Origin: Leptidea sinapis
Taxonomy: Eukaryota > Arthropoda > Insecta > Lepidoptera > Pieridae
NCBI RefSeq assembly: GCF_905404315.1
Contig: NC_066267.1
Span: forward strand, 7,020,501 to 7,084,500
Direction: 5' to 3'
DNA length: 64,000 nucleotides
Shown: positions 53,515-64,000 of the stretch, piece by piece
Position numbering within the stretch: the first letter of the stretch is position 1
Layout: the number at the start of each line of letters is the position of its first letter
Program-made: the position numbers and the translations under genes
Notes under the pieces: model-generated
Told to the model about the DNA's origin: nothing
Seen by the model: the letters and a program-made list of their open reading frames with translations, nothing else
Database searches by the model: none

Positions 53515-54190
53515 TTACATTAGCCAATGATGACAGCATATCGAATTGAAACGTTCTCATTTTAAATAATACAATTTTGATAATATATTAACCTGAATTG
53601 AACAATATATTGTCACAGATGGAGTAAAATGCTGAAACTAATTATTAGAGACGAAAAGACAATACGAGTTACAGAATGATTCGTAAAGTTAATATTTTTT
53701 ATATACAAATAAACTTTTTAAATATATGACAATACTGGATATAATTATTAAGGTAAAGTTATGAAGAAATGATAATATTTTTGTATTTGATAGCCAGTAC
53801 TATTTGCCCCAAACAAAATATTTTTTTTGTTTATTTTGGTTGTAATTGTGGTGTTGCTCAGAATATTGGGTGAAATTAAAAAATCTTAAATGGCACTACT
53901 TACAGATACATAAATAAAAGTTAATTTGCTCAAATGTCTGTACAAGTAGGTCTTATATTAAATTTAGTCACCTTACATATTCTACCAGGTCCTGGTGTGC
54001 AATTTATTACAGACACGTTAATATATTTTTCTACATTGTTACATAATAAAATATTAAACAATTTACATTACTCAAATAGATAAAATAAAATAAGAAACTG
54101 CATGTCCTTATAAATAGGAAAATTAAAATAAAATATACAGTAAAAATACACTCACTTACTTAATTGTAATTTAACTTGTAATGGTCAGGG
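53515..54190. other. Gene-free AT-rich segment, nothing recognised
   Basis: No structure recognised. Confidence 0.35.
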
Positions 54191-54194
54191 TATA

Positions 54195-54457
54195 CAGGAT
54201 GTCCCAAAGTTATGGGACATGAAGGGGAAGTACCTTAAATATCCTAGATAGGGTATTTTACTGAAAGGGGACTAGGGGTGTTTTTTTTTACATTTAAGTC
54301 GGTTCGATTCCCAGGCGAGGCAAGTAATTTTAAGAAAATCTTTGAATGCAGAATTACTAACTTTTAAAAATAACATAAAGTCTTCTTTCAGTAAAATTGC
54401 CTATCTTCGATGTTTAAGGTACTTTCCCTTCATGTCTCATAACTTTGGGACACCCTG
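54195..54457. mobile_element. TA-flanked foldback MITE
   Basis: Ends CAGGATGTCCCAAAGTTATG and, inverted, CAGGGTGTCCCAAAGTTATG. Inverted similarity extends for roughly 77 bases per side, so most of the 263 bp folds back. TA lies at both junctions (54193-54194 and 54458-54459). The short centre contains 'ggttcgattcccaggcg'. Confidence 0.75.
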
Positions 54458-54806
54458 TATAATTTGTCAACAAATGAATGTCTTATTTATCTCGAAAAAA
54501 TTTTCCCAAATAAAAAATTTAAGGTGCGTTTTTGACTCTTTTGGATTATAAATATTTTACTAGCTACCTAATGACGTTCTACCTTCGTTCTACACACATA
54601 TTTTAAGGACAAATCATTTGCAGTCTGATAGCGAAACGACAAAAGTATGCAAAAGACAATATACAAGAACACATTTCTCCTTAGTCGTGTGGCAACTGTC
54701 ACTGTCCGAAATGGATTCTTAATTCACCGAATTAAAGTTTTACATTACTGCTAATTAAACAAGAATATTTTAAGCAACTGGATTAAATGCGACAATGTAT
54801 AATATA
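54458..54806. other. Gene-free segment, nothing recognised
   Basis: No structure recognised. Confidence 0.3.
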
Positions 54807-55161
54807 CTAGCTGACCCGGCAGACTTCGTACTGCCTCAATCGATAAATAAAAGATCTAAATTTATGTATAAAATAAACTTAAAACAAACAAAAGGAAGTT
54901 TATTTTTAACCTAAAAATTCTTATTAGTTATTCATTTTAAACTATTATTTTTATTTGATTTCTGAACGACGGGGGACACATCGAAGGAAAATCAAAATTT
55001 TTATTTTTTTTTATTTCATTCCGAGTATTTTCATATTTAGTCATCCTTTTAAACCTTCTCTGGACTTCCACAAATAATTCAAGACCAAAATTAGCCAAAT
55101 CGGTCCAGCCGTTCTCGAGTTTCAGCGAGACTAACGAACAGCAATTCATTTTTATATATAA
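54807..55161 (-). mobile_element. Non-autonomous Helitron (GAATTGCTGTTCG family), GGCAG-hairpin variant, copy 2
   Basis: Close relative of 43339-43738: same 3' end 'ctagctgacccggcagactt', same hairpin, same 5' end. It differs by an internal deletion after 'caaaaggaagtttattttt'. Confidence 0.8.
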
Positions 55162-55866
55162 GAAGAAGATAGCAGTCGAAGTTTATTATAGTGTAATTTA
55201 TGGTATGTAACATGTCTCCGCTTTGTTTTAATATGCCGTTATTCGTTTGATGCATTTTACCATTTACCACCACATCGGAAGAGAAGAAGTGATCGAGACA
55301 CTCATTACCACTCTTTAATATCATAATTTTATAGCCTCATTATAAGATATACAAGTTATTTTGAGTTACAGTCTTTGTAAAGTGTCTGAAAAAAGAACCT
55401 ACTTAAAAAAATTAAAAAAATACCCAGGGGTTGTTATACTTTTATCATTGCGGAACTTTAAGATAGTTATTATTATGAAGGATACTCACGATATAATATT
55501 TTATTAATTTGATGCCGATATTTCGATATAATTGCATGAATCGTGGTCACGGCGGGACTGCGGAGGCGGCAATCGAAACAATTGACACACGCAGATTAGA
55601 AAGGGTGCAAGAAACACAGCGGGGTTCTGTTCTTTTTTCAAATTAAATTTCAATATGAATTTTAAAATTAAAATTAAAACACATCAAAAAAACGGCACTT
55701 CCAAACATTAGATTTAGGCTTTTCGTCAGCGACACTTCTAATAATATGACATAAGATATTCCTAAAATATCGAAAGACTTTGATCGAACTCTTGTTGTTA
55801 TAGCAGGCTACTTATATACCGCTGGACTGACAGCTGTCAAAGTAAATTTGTGCCCGTTTGATATTC
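55162..55866. other. Mostly unrecognised segment
   Basis: 55222-55330 resembles the LINE tail at 52450 in reverse ('gagaagaagtgatcgagac'). 55510-55620 ('gccgatatttcgatataatt', 'cacggcgggactg') is probably repeat-derived. No gene recognised. Confidence 0.35.
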
Positions 55867-56043
55867 GATGTTAAGTCTCATTTGCCCAGTAATTTCACTA
55901 GCTACGGCGCCCTTCAGACCGAAACACAGTACTGCTTACACATTACTGCTTCACGGCAGAAATAGGCGCCGTTGTGGTACCCATAATCTAGCCGGCATCC
56001 TGTGCAAAGGAGCCTCCCACTGGTGCAAAGGAGCTTCCCACGT
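55867..56043 (+). repeat. SINE-like dispersed element (GGGACGAGACG family), copy 9, 3' part
   Basis: Begins 'gatgttaagtctcatttgcc'. The hairpin CAGTACTG..CATTACTG is retained with one change. The last block 'gtgcaaaggagc' with 'tcccac' is present twice in tandem at the 3' end. Confidence 0.8.
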
Positions 56044-56473
56044 GTACTTTATTACGTTGATTCCGGAAGTATAAATAACACGGAAAACGACCGAAATTTA
56101 TTCAAAATGCAGAGTACTGTATGCTTCTCTCGCAGCCATTTGTATTCTACGTCAAAATTAATTCTCAGGTAGCTCGCGAGTGGCGCTTCAAATAGGCACA
56201 AAAAAATTTCTGTCAAATATATGGTACAGCCTGTCTAGTAGTATTTATACAGGTCAGTGTAGCAAATTGAGACGCTTCAAAATTTGGTAGATGATCTGCT
56301 AATTCTGTTAACTATTTCCATAAAAAACACATTCATACATTGATATTTGCTTAGCTTAGAAGCATTTACTAATAGTAATAATTTTTCAACGATTATAATA
56401 TAGATTTGTTATTTATTTAGTTACATGATTAAGTAGAATTATAACCTTTCTATAAATAAATATAAAATCTTAA
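56044..56473. other. Gene-free segment, nothing recognised
   Basis: No structure recognised. Confidence 0.3.
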
Positions 56474-56901
56474 GGCGCGGACTGACTAGGATTGTAAATG
56501 CTACAACCAACCCTACATTATTTGTGTTGGTCATGTGGCTAAGCTAAGCAAATGGGCATTTATTTTGCTGGTTTTCTTTTGTTTATTCTAAATTTACATG
56601 ATAAATTGAAAAATTGTTTGTTTTAGAAAAGTACTAATTCTATTCAATTCTTTTAAAAAAAGAATATTGTTATCGCTTAAAATTCGGAGATTTTTGACTC
56701 CAAAGTTTATTTTTGGGAAGCAACTTCCAAATTTTTTATTGGATATTTCAAATTATATATAAATATTCTATTCGGTTAAAAATTGTCATTAAATCCTTCT
56801 TTGTGCACTGTATTTTTTGCGTCGGAATATTTTCATTGCGTTATGTTGTATACGACTCCCTAAGAAACCAATTTTTGTTGATATTGAGGTATGACCGCGC
56901 C
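56474..56901. mobile_element. TTAA-flanked MITE with GGCGCGG ends
   Basis: TTAA at 56470-56473 and 56902-56905. Ends are GGCGCGGAC and (inverted) GGCGCGGTC. The length, 428 bp, matches the other TTAA elements, but the interior is different. piggyBac-like by target choice. Confidence 0.6.
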
Positions 56902-57220
56902 TTAAATAAAACAGATCAATTTTACTAAGTTTAAATTGTATTTTCAACTGTATAACTCTCTCATTCATAAGATTTTAAAACTGATACTATGATTTACTTA
57001 TATAAGATACGATCACGAATAACTTTGATTCTTTCAAAGATATTTATTTATTCAGTGTCTTTCAATTTTTACAGTAAAACAATATTTAGTGTTGTCCCCT
57101 CTATGTCATAATATTTCTTTTATCTTTTTGTCGTAACGTTATCGCGATTTCCGTGCTTTTTCCCATCTCAATGTGCCTACAGATGTTTTCTCCTCGAAAA
57201 CTTCAAAATAAAGTTATGGA

Positions 57221-58127
57221 CTTAGATAAAAGATTGGTGTCCGCTGCGTTTCAAGTGCGGCAAGTGCGGCAATTAATACTACGCCCAAGTGGACGTACTC
57301 GAGCCAGTCTCGAATAATGTGTGCCGTTGACATGCCACATGTTCTGTTAAATTTTGCTAATAATTGAAAGTAAAATGGAGGGTTACGTAGTAAAACTTTG
57401 TAAAAATAATCCTACTAATATTATAAATGTGAAAGTTTGTATGCCTGGATGTATGCTTGAACTTCTTAAACGCAAACACTACTGAATGTATTTTGATGAA
57501 ACTTTGCAATAATATAGCTTACACACCAGAATAAAAATATATATATGGAATATATATATAGAATATATAAAAATATTGTGTGTATTATCTATAAATTTAA
57601 ATAAAATTGGAGTGTCTGTTTGTAATATTGAAATAACCGTTTTTTACTAAATGTATATTGTGAATACTTATACGGTACATACACCAAAATAAAATTTTTT
57701 ACAATTTTTGTCTGTCTGTCCGTCTGTCTGTCTGTTTGTTCCGGCTAATCCGGCGACTTTTATTGGCAGGTAGCTGATGTAATAAGGAGTAACTTAGGCT
57801 ACGTTTATTTTAGAAAAATAAAGCAATGTCCAAGAAACGGTCTAACTCTAGAAATAATTTATATGGCAAAACAACGTTTGCCGGGTCAGCTAGTACTACA
57901 ATAAATAAGAAAGACACTGGGATCACATATCATCAGATAGTATTTTGTATTTTATTAATTTCAATGTAAAATAGAACGAAGCGTATGTTACAAAAATTGA
58001 AAGATGCCATTGAGTGTCAAGATGCCACGCACACAAGGATGCAGTAGTTACCGTAATAACAAAGATATTGTTCTTAGGTAGTGCGGTATCTAGTTGGTGC
58101 CCAGCGGAGACCAATCATAAATTTTAG
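57221..58127. mobile_element. TIR element (CTTAGAT..GGTCTCCGC family), copy 3, split by a Helitron
   Basis: Left end 'cttagataaaagattggtgt', right end (inverted) 'ctaaaatttatgattggtct'. Without the 484 bp Helitron at 57410-57893 the element is 423 bp, close to the 439 bp of copy 2. Confidence 0.8.
57410..57893 (+). mobile_element. Non-autonomous Helitron, full length (TCCTACTAATATT family), copy 2
   Basis: Starts TCCTACTAATATTATAAATG and ends GGGTCAGCTAG. A (57409) precedes and T (57894) follows. Perfect hairpin GGCAAA-acaacg-TTTGCC. It sits inside a TIR element whose uninterrupted relative at 53 kb shows the empty target. Confidence 0.95.
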
Positions 58128-58359
58128 TTGCACTTGTATTATGTAAAACAACTGCTACAGTCTATAAAGTGCCTTGACCGAGCCCTAACCGGTTATATTA
58201 AGTTTGTTCAGTGAAATATGCCCGTAATTATACAGATGTATGAAGTCCCATGTTCGTAGATTCTGTTCCATTAGCCTTATCTAAACTACCAGCCGTAACT
58301 TGAAAATACATGATGATTATTTTTCTAACAAGTACACAGTCAAGAAGGCTGTACGCTGT

Positions 58360-58910
58360 TAAGTACAGTCGTTCATGATTGTCTTTGGATAGTGTGTTAA
58401 TATTTTGCAGTAAAGTGCGCTATTTTTGTTGTGTTCGGTTGGTGGTTCGGATTGGAGGACAAATGTGCATGTGTTCTTCACGGTCGATACGCTCTTGACA
58501 GAGTGTGTATGATTGTCAAGAAGTTTCAATAGGTCAGATTTAATGCGCCTCCCAAATTCTCGCCATCTGTCTCTGTTAGAGATCATTCGAGTTCAATCAT
58601 GAACAGGAATGGCCGGAGGAGATTTGATCGATCCATTGAATAAATGACCTTCTACGCGGTGTAATGCTTATCACTTTAGCATTGAAGATAAGGCGTTCTA
58701 TGGATTGGTTGCTTAGTCTCGATACGTGTCCAAAAAAGTCATGGAAGTGGGATTGTACTATGGAAGATAAACACTTTTTGGTTTTTAGTTCCTGGAATAT
58801 CGAAACGTTCGTACAAAATTTGGTCAACAATAAACGAAACATGCTTTTCCAGCACCAAATTTCTAGGGGGGCTCTCAATATGAGTAACATTAGCCTGGTC
58901 TTTGTGGCCA
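58360..58910 (-). mobile_element. LINE remnant (RTE/Jockey-like C-terminal region), decayed
   Basis: On the minus strand 58597-58911 encodes FFGHVSRLSNQSIERLIFNA followed by RRRSFIQWIDQIS, matching the common pattern GH-x-x-R..L..G..R-x-x-GR-x-x-x-x-W-x-D-x-I of LINE C-termini. Downstream, at about 58560-58590, RDRWREFGRR fits the following DR-x-x-WR block. A stop and frame change separate them. Dead copy. Confidence 0.6.
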
Positions 58911-59059
58911 CTGCAGTCCTTGTTATACATGTGCATGTATTACCTGATAGTTATACCGCGGAACATACTCTGTTGCAACCCAACATAAATTTCAAGAGCT
59001 ATGCCAACATCGCAAAACATAGCGTCGAGCGCGACGATGCTAATTCCACATTTTATTGA

Positions 59060-59285
59060 ATGTGGAAAAAAGTTCCTTGAAACCGCGCTGTAGAAGAACG
59101 CCACACATCCAGATGATGACTATGATATTTAAGGGCGTGTGGTGTTTTGGTAGAATTCCTTAAACCTCCCCTGATCGTAGGAATAGTAGCTCCTGAAATC
59201 AATACAGTGGGAGACACAATGTAGCGACATCTCAACACAACAGCAAGCGATCAAGCTGGTCACAGAACCTCAATATCTCGAACAG
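59060..59285 (-). mobile_element. LINE (CR1/Jockey-like) 3' end, decayed copy
   Basis: 'aaaaaagttccttgaaacc', 'cgccacacatccagatgatg', 'gggagacacaatgtagcgac' follow the order of the 30.3 kb copy at lower similarity. Confidence 0.6.
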
Positions 59286-61919
59286 CTCTATATTACTATT
59301 TATTTTTATTATTTTATTTGATCACACAGCTTAAAACATAAAACAATACTAAATCTAAAATAAAAGCAACCATAATTGTTGTATGTGATCAAATACAGGT
59401 CTCTCACCAGGTTTTCAGTAAACAGCCTGAATACAGCCTGGTCAAGTTATCAATATATTTACTAACTACTTAAAATTAAATGATGAGAAACAAAAAAGAA
59501 TACTAAATAAAATACAAATAAAAATAAACAGGGAAACAGTAAGACAACAAATCAAAAGCAGTATTACAAAAACACAACAGCTGCCTGTAGGACGCCGCGC
59601 TGCAAGCAACGACGTAAGGTCTAAGTTCTGGAATGATTTAATTTTTTTGTGTTGTTAAAAGATAAGTTTTTAATTTAATTTTAAATGATTTATTTAGAAC
59701 GAAGTCAAATAGTTCGAACTGATACTAGAATGCACTAAAGAAAACTCAAATCATTTGTATAATTATGGATTTCCGCAAAGTAACGCCTACTTCAATAAAT
59801 TTTCTAGAATGCACTAGACAAGAAATGAGTGAGAGACATTATCTCAGTCTTGCTTCTTTACGGAGCCCCAGATTCCGTGAAGCCAAATTGGCATTGCAAG
59901 TAATGATTTTATAGATATTGGCTGTCACTAGTTAAAAGAAGAATCAAATATCGTTGCAAGGTTGCTGCATCGCGTGAAGTTTTATTTTTTACTTTACTTT
60001 TTACGTAATAACAATAAAACAATAATTTCAGAGGTTTGTTGGGGTTGAAATAAGGGGTGGATATTTGTATGGAGGTTCGTCATTATCAAAGATGCCACCA
60101 TGAAACTTGGTACTTAGTATTAGTATTAAAAAAAAATAAAATTTCCTGCACAATTGAATTGGAACAATTGTTACAATTCCACGCAGACGAAGTCGCGGGT
60201 AAAACGCAAAGTAAATAAAGCAAAGCCTACTTTATATCAGATTGAAGTTCCTCAAACTCAAATATTAAGAACGAATATTAAATTGGGAATAGAATTACAA
60301 GAATTCGAGAAACCCTATTTATTTCTTTTTGTTTTGGCAGTTTTGGATGTAAATATCGTGTTAGCGATATTATTATAATGTCATACAAGAGATTGCGAGT
60401 TTGTTTGTTACAAAATTTTGTACAATCATCATATACTTAATCTAAATCTTCCATATGAAGATCTATCCGATAGACACACCTTAGACAAGCTTCTACTCGT
60501 GTTTAAATGTAAGCAATGTCAAAGGATTGTTGAACGCTAAAAAATAGGATGACACAGATTTGTAATAGAACTTTTTTTTAAAAAAGTGTTCAACAAATGT
60601 TTAAGTTTTTTATAATAACATAGTATTCTTTTGCTTTGAGCCCGATTTGACCAATGACAATTCAAACTGAGTTAAATAAAACTCAGTTTATTAAAGACGA
60701 GGTCTAAAAATCGACCCCTATTAAATAAACAAAAGTTCTTATTTAAAACTTTCAAGATAGGCAGGTAAGTACTGTATTGTTTATGTTGTGTTCCGTGTAC
60801 TAAGAATAATTAATATTTTTGTAGGGAATAGCATTGTTGTAGTAATGTTAAGTCTCAAGTTCGTACAAGATGAAAAATTCGGCAAGTCAGTGTGGACAAG
60901 TTCGTGCAAGATAATGAGTTTGTGCGTGCGTTTTCTTTTTCTATTGACCTGAGTCAGAATGAAAAATAACACTCTGTAGCAGCTGTTTTAAGTTAGCGGA
61001 CCATTATGAATAAGGGGGTTGATCTTAAAAGTAGGTAATTTGGCCATGGGGGTCTGAAGTAACAGTTCATTTTAGAAAAGGCGTCAATTGTCTTAAATAG
61101 TTTGGGGAACCGTGCTTTAGACGTAAATATCGTGTCAACGTATTATTGTGATATACATGACATAGATAATATGAGTTTGATTTTTTCATTAATAAACTTA
61201 ACCGATCGTTATTAAGTTTTGTAAACACGTTGTCAGGGGTACAAAAAATGGTATATTTTGTCCCGATATTTTGTTATATCCCCAAGTGAGCGCGATATAA
61301 ATAAAACCTTCTCTGACGAAGGCGCGGGCAGTAGTGATTATTAGGTATAAAGTTTCCTGCAGTAAGTAGTTTTTATTATCGTTTTCCTTACAAAAATATG
61401 TAACATTATTATGTTATCATGCTGATGTTATCAGTCCACATCGCACAATTTGTCCTTGTTTACGAATTCCTTAAACAATAGTAGCATTTGAAGACCTTGC
61501 AGTAAATCTTTCCATAACAAAATTTAATAGCGTCAGTTAGGTTTACAAAAAAATTTATATGCGCGTCGTTCCCAATAATATTTATGTTACTTACACCTTC
61601 TCAGAATGTGCCCTCGGATTCATTTTCTTCTCTCTCAGAGTGCCATTTGTTTCTGATGCGATTGTTGTGCATTAATTGACATCAATTTTGAGAATATAAA
61701 TGCCTTTTATCCTTTTAGGTATTACATAAAAATATGCGCGTTTAATAGTACGAAAATTGCAAACGTGGTTTCAAAAAATTTTTTTTGGCTATTTGGCTAT
61801 TTATTGGCTACATGGGGCACACTTAAAGTTTTGCATTTCTAGCTAATCGGAACTATTTGAATTTCGAATGATATATTTTTTGAAACGTTGCAACTTTCTT
61901 AGTAATAAAAAATCATTTG
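59286..61919. other. Long gene-free segment with one Helitron-like remnant
   Basis: About 59990-60207 ends 'ccacgcagacgaagtcgcgg' followed by GTAAAA, resembling yet another Helitron 3' end truncated before CTAG. 60340-60420 and 61120-61200 share 'gtaaatatcgtgt' and neighbouring words, so they may be two copies of a repeat. No gene recognised. Confidence 0.4.
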
Positions 61920-62645
61920 TCAATTGTTGTTTATCACCAAAAGCCAAATTGGCTTCGAAGAAGCTGGGCGTCATTAATAGAGCACGGCAATACTTCATGC
62001 CGGCCCATATTCTAGCGCTCTACAAAGCGCAGGTCCGGCCACACATGGAGTATCGCTGTCATCCAGAGATGACAGCAATACTCCATGTGTGCATGCGTGC
62101 GCAGACCAGAGTCTGGCGCACCCCAGTATCAGCTCGATCCATTTGACCGCAACGCAGAGCAGCTCGACTTGTCGGGGACTCAGTGCTCTGTGAAACGCTG
62201 GATCACTTCGCGTTGCGTAGAGACGTCGCTTCATTGTGTGTCTTCTACCGCATTTATCACGGGGAGTGTTCCGAAGAGCTGTTTAACCTAATTCCTGCCG
62301 CCGAATTCCACCATCGCACAACACGCCACAAGTTAGGATATCATCTCCACCAACTGGATGTGTGGCGGTCCTCCAAAGTGCGGTTTTCAAGAAGCTTTCT
62401 TCCCCGTACTACAAAGCTGTGGAATGAGCTTCCTTGTGCGGTGTTTCTGGGACGACACGACATGGGTACCTTTAAAAAAAGCGCGTACACCTTCCTTAAA
62501 GGCCGGCAACGCTTTTGTGATTGAGGAATCACAAGAGCATTGCCGGCCGGCCTGAGCGTTGGTGTTGCAAGAGATTATGGGCGGCGGTGATCACTTAACA
62601 TCAGGTGACCCGTACGTTCGTTTGTCTTCCTATTCCATAAAATAA
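61920..62645 (+). mobile_element. LINE (CR1/Jockey-like) 3' end, longest copy
   Basis: Encodes the end of a reverse transcriptase in several frames: KLGVINRARQYFMPAHILAL, YKAQVRPHMEYRCH, then (shifted) SGAPQYQLDPFDR, LALRRDVASL-type FALRRDVASLCVFYRIYHGE, and FKKSAYTFLKGRQRF. A 50-base near-perfect palindrome at 62041-62090 breaks the frame. The 3' end 'cttcctattccataaaata' matches the tails at 24452 and 30101. Inactive. Confidence 0.88.
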
Positions 62646-63424
62646 AAACACACATCAAGTTCTACGTACGCAACGATAATGGAATTAAGTCGAAATGATT
62701 TTAGAGCGATGATGAGCTGTGCCGGTTGTCTTCAAAACTTGAATTTTCTCTATCTAAATAGCATAATCCACATAAAAAATATAATTAAAATCGAAAGCCA
62801 TTTCAATTCAAAAAAACGTGTATTTACATAAATTAATCCGGACCCTACTTATGTGAATACAAATCTGATAGACGGTAGGTTGTAAGTAATATGTTACGTC
62901 TGTAATTTAGCGAGCAACGTTTTTTGAATCGTTATGAAGGTTTATTCAAATTATGGTTAATATAGTCGACTATTATCCAAAATCTTAATGATGAAGATTT
63001 AGCAAAACAAAGTATTTTGAGTGCTAAAAGCACGGTTTATATTAAAATTCGAAATGTTAGCCATTTTAACTGACCACGCCTAATGCATTTTATAAAAGCG
63101 CTTAAAGTTTTTGCAATAATCAAGATGTTTTTAAATTATATTCAAATTTGTTTTAGCCATAAATATTGCATTTACGTAGAATTTATATGAAGTGTTGTTT
63201 TTAAGGTTGAAATATTTTTTGGTAAGATAATACGTACCTACTGCCTTTTTAGTCATATAAGTATACTTCGAATACGTGTCGAATCGCATATTATATAATA
63301 TATGAATACTCGTCAACGACTTTCCGAAAAAGTCCTGATTGGTCGATGGGTATATAGTATATCTCCTGTGGGTATCGTTAAGAAGTATATCAATGCATTT
63401 TGTAGTCATCCAACCTAAGCATAT
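62646..63424. other. Gene-free segment, nothing recognised
   Basis: A 92-codon minus-strand frame (63131-63409) lacks any recognised domain. Confidence 0.35.
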
Positions 63425-63700
63425 TAAATCAAATCAAATCAAAATCAGTTTATTCACGTAGGTCACGGAAATGACACCTATGAATATAAAAAAAATATTT
63501 TTCTTATTAATTCTACAGCTACTTCGTAAAGGATTGAGCCAATGAGAAGAAGTAGCAAGAAACTCATTGCCACTCTTTTATATCAAGATTTACATTTCCA
63601 TCGATTTACAAATCATTTGAATTACAATATAATATGTAAAATGATGCAACAAACAAACTCAAACGTCAAATAGTCAATGTCTTATACGAGTAAGTCAAAA
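63425..63700 (-). mobile_element. LINE 3' tail ending in TGATTTGATT repeats, copy 2
   Basis: Begins 'aaatcaaatcaaatcaaaat' then 'cagtttattcacgtaggtca' and 'agtagcaagaaactcattgc', the reverse of the 52450-52625 tail. Confidence 0.65.
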
Positions 63701-63785
63701 AAGTAAATGTAAATGAATACAAAAGTTATTGAGTACAGTAGCTGCATCATCCACATACACCATAAATAAATAAATATCACATAAA

Positions 63786-64000
63786 GTATATATATATAAA
63801 AATGAATTGCTGTTCGTTAGCCTCGCTAAAACTCGAGAGCGGCTGGACCGATTTGGCTAATTTTGGTCTTCAATTATTTGTGGAAGTCCAGAGAAGGTTT
63901 AAAAGGTGAATAAATAGGAAAATGCTGCTAAATTAAATAAAAACAACAAATTTGTTTTTCCTTTGATGTGTCCATACATAATTTCTATGGGAGAATTTAT
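63786..64000 (+). mobile_element. Non-autonomous Helitron (GAATTGCTGTTCG family), cut by the window end
   Basis: Forward copy starting 'tatataaaaatgaattgctg', with 'cggctggaccgatttggcta' and 'gtggaagtccagagaaggtt'. The 3' half lies beyond the window. Confidence 0.8.

Noticed and set aside
1..64000. Bacterial or phage-type defence or biosynthetic system
   Set aside because: No operons, ribosome-binding-site pattern or prokaryotic gene density. Splice sites and repeats are those of an insect.

Overview
The window looks like nuclear DNA of a moth or butterfly (Lepidoptera). It is AT-rich, gene-poor and crowded with short dispersed repeats. It carries spliced animal-type genes with GT..AG introns and a complete insect ATG101 gene. 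Many repeats have the look of lepidopteran families: Helitrons ending in GGGTCAGCTAG, SINE-like units beginning with GGGACGAGACG, and LINE 3' ends. The organism call is an inference from these repeats and genes, because no search could be run.

Genes. Three plus-strand exons (918-1025, 2296-2454, 12312-12400) join in perfect phase into part of an AGC-family serine/threonine kinase that most resembles the S6KL/RSKR (S6-kinase-related) group. The N-lobe exons lie upstream of the window or were not recognised. The 9.9 kb intron between the second and third exons contains a complete, uninterrupted, same-strand ATG101 gene (2730-3398), the HORMA-domain subunit of the ATG1/ULK autophagy initiation complex. 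A candidate further kinase C-lobe exon at 22090 is split by a hAT-like transposon flanked by a perfect 8 bp duplication, and that transposon itself holds a Helitron. On the minus strand, 15352-16482 encodes a secreted, acidic, aromatic-free 376-residue protein whose first exon must lie upstream. An orphan TATA promoter with a non-coding first exon and a splice donor at 42.1-42.24 kb (minus strand) is a possible, unproven partner.

Repeats. From about 24 kb to the end almost everything recognisable is mobile DNA: at least four Helitron end types plus a decayed helicase-bearing Helitron (about 48.1-49.6 kb); a mariner with nearly perfect 29 bp ends but a dead transposase (49722-50977); several TIR families (hAT-like, TTAA/piggyBac-like, TA-flanked foldback, and a family with a CTTAGAT..GGTCTCCGC terminus); CR1/Jockey-like LINE 3' ends; and at least three tRNA-derived SINE types. 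Nested insertions give relative ages, and in one case a paralogous empty site shows the exact Helitron insertion point.

I found no rRNA, CRISPR, bacterial operon or virus-derived gene. Nothing here is convincingly a new biological system. The most useful leads are the interrupted kinase exon, the nested ATG101, the orphan minus-strand promoter, the unusual secreted protein, and the structural signatures of the mobile elements.
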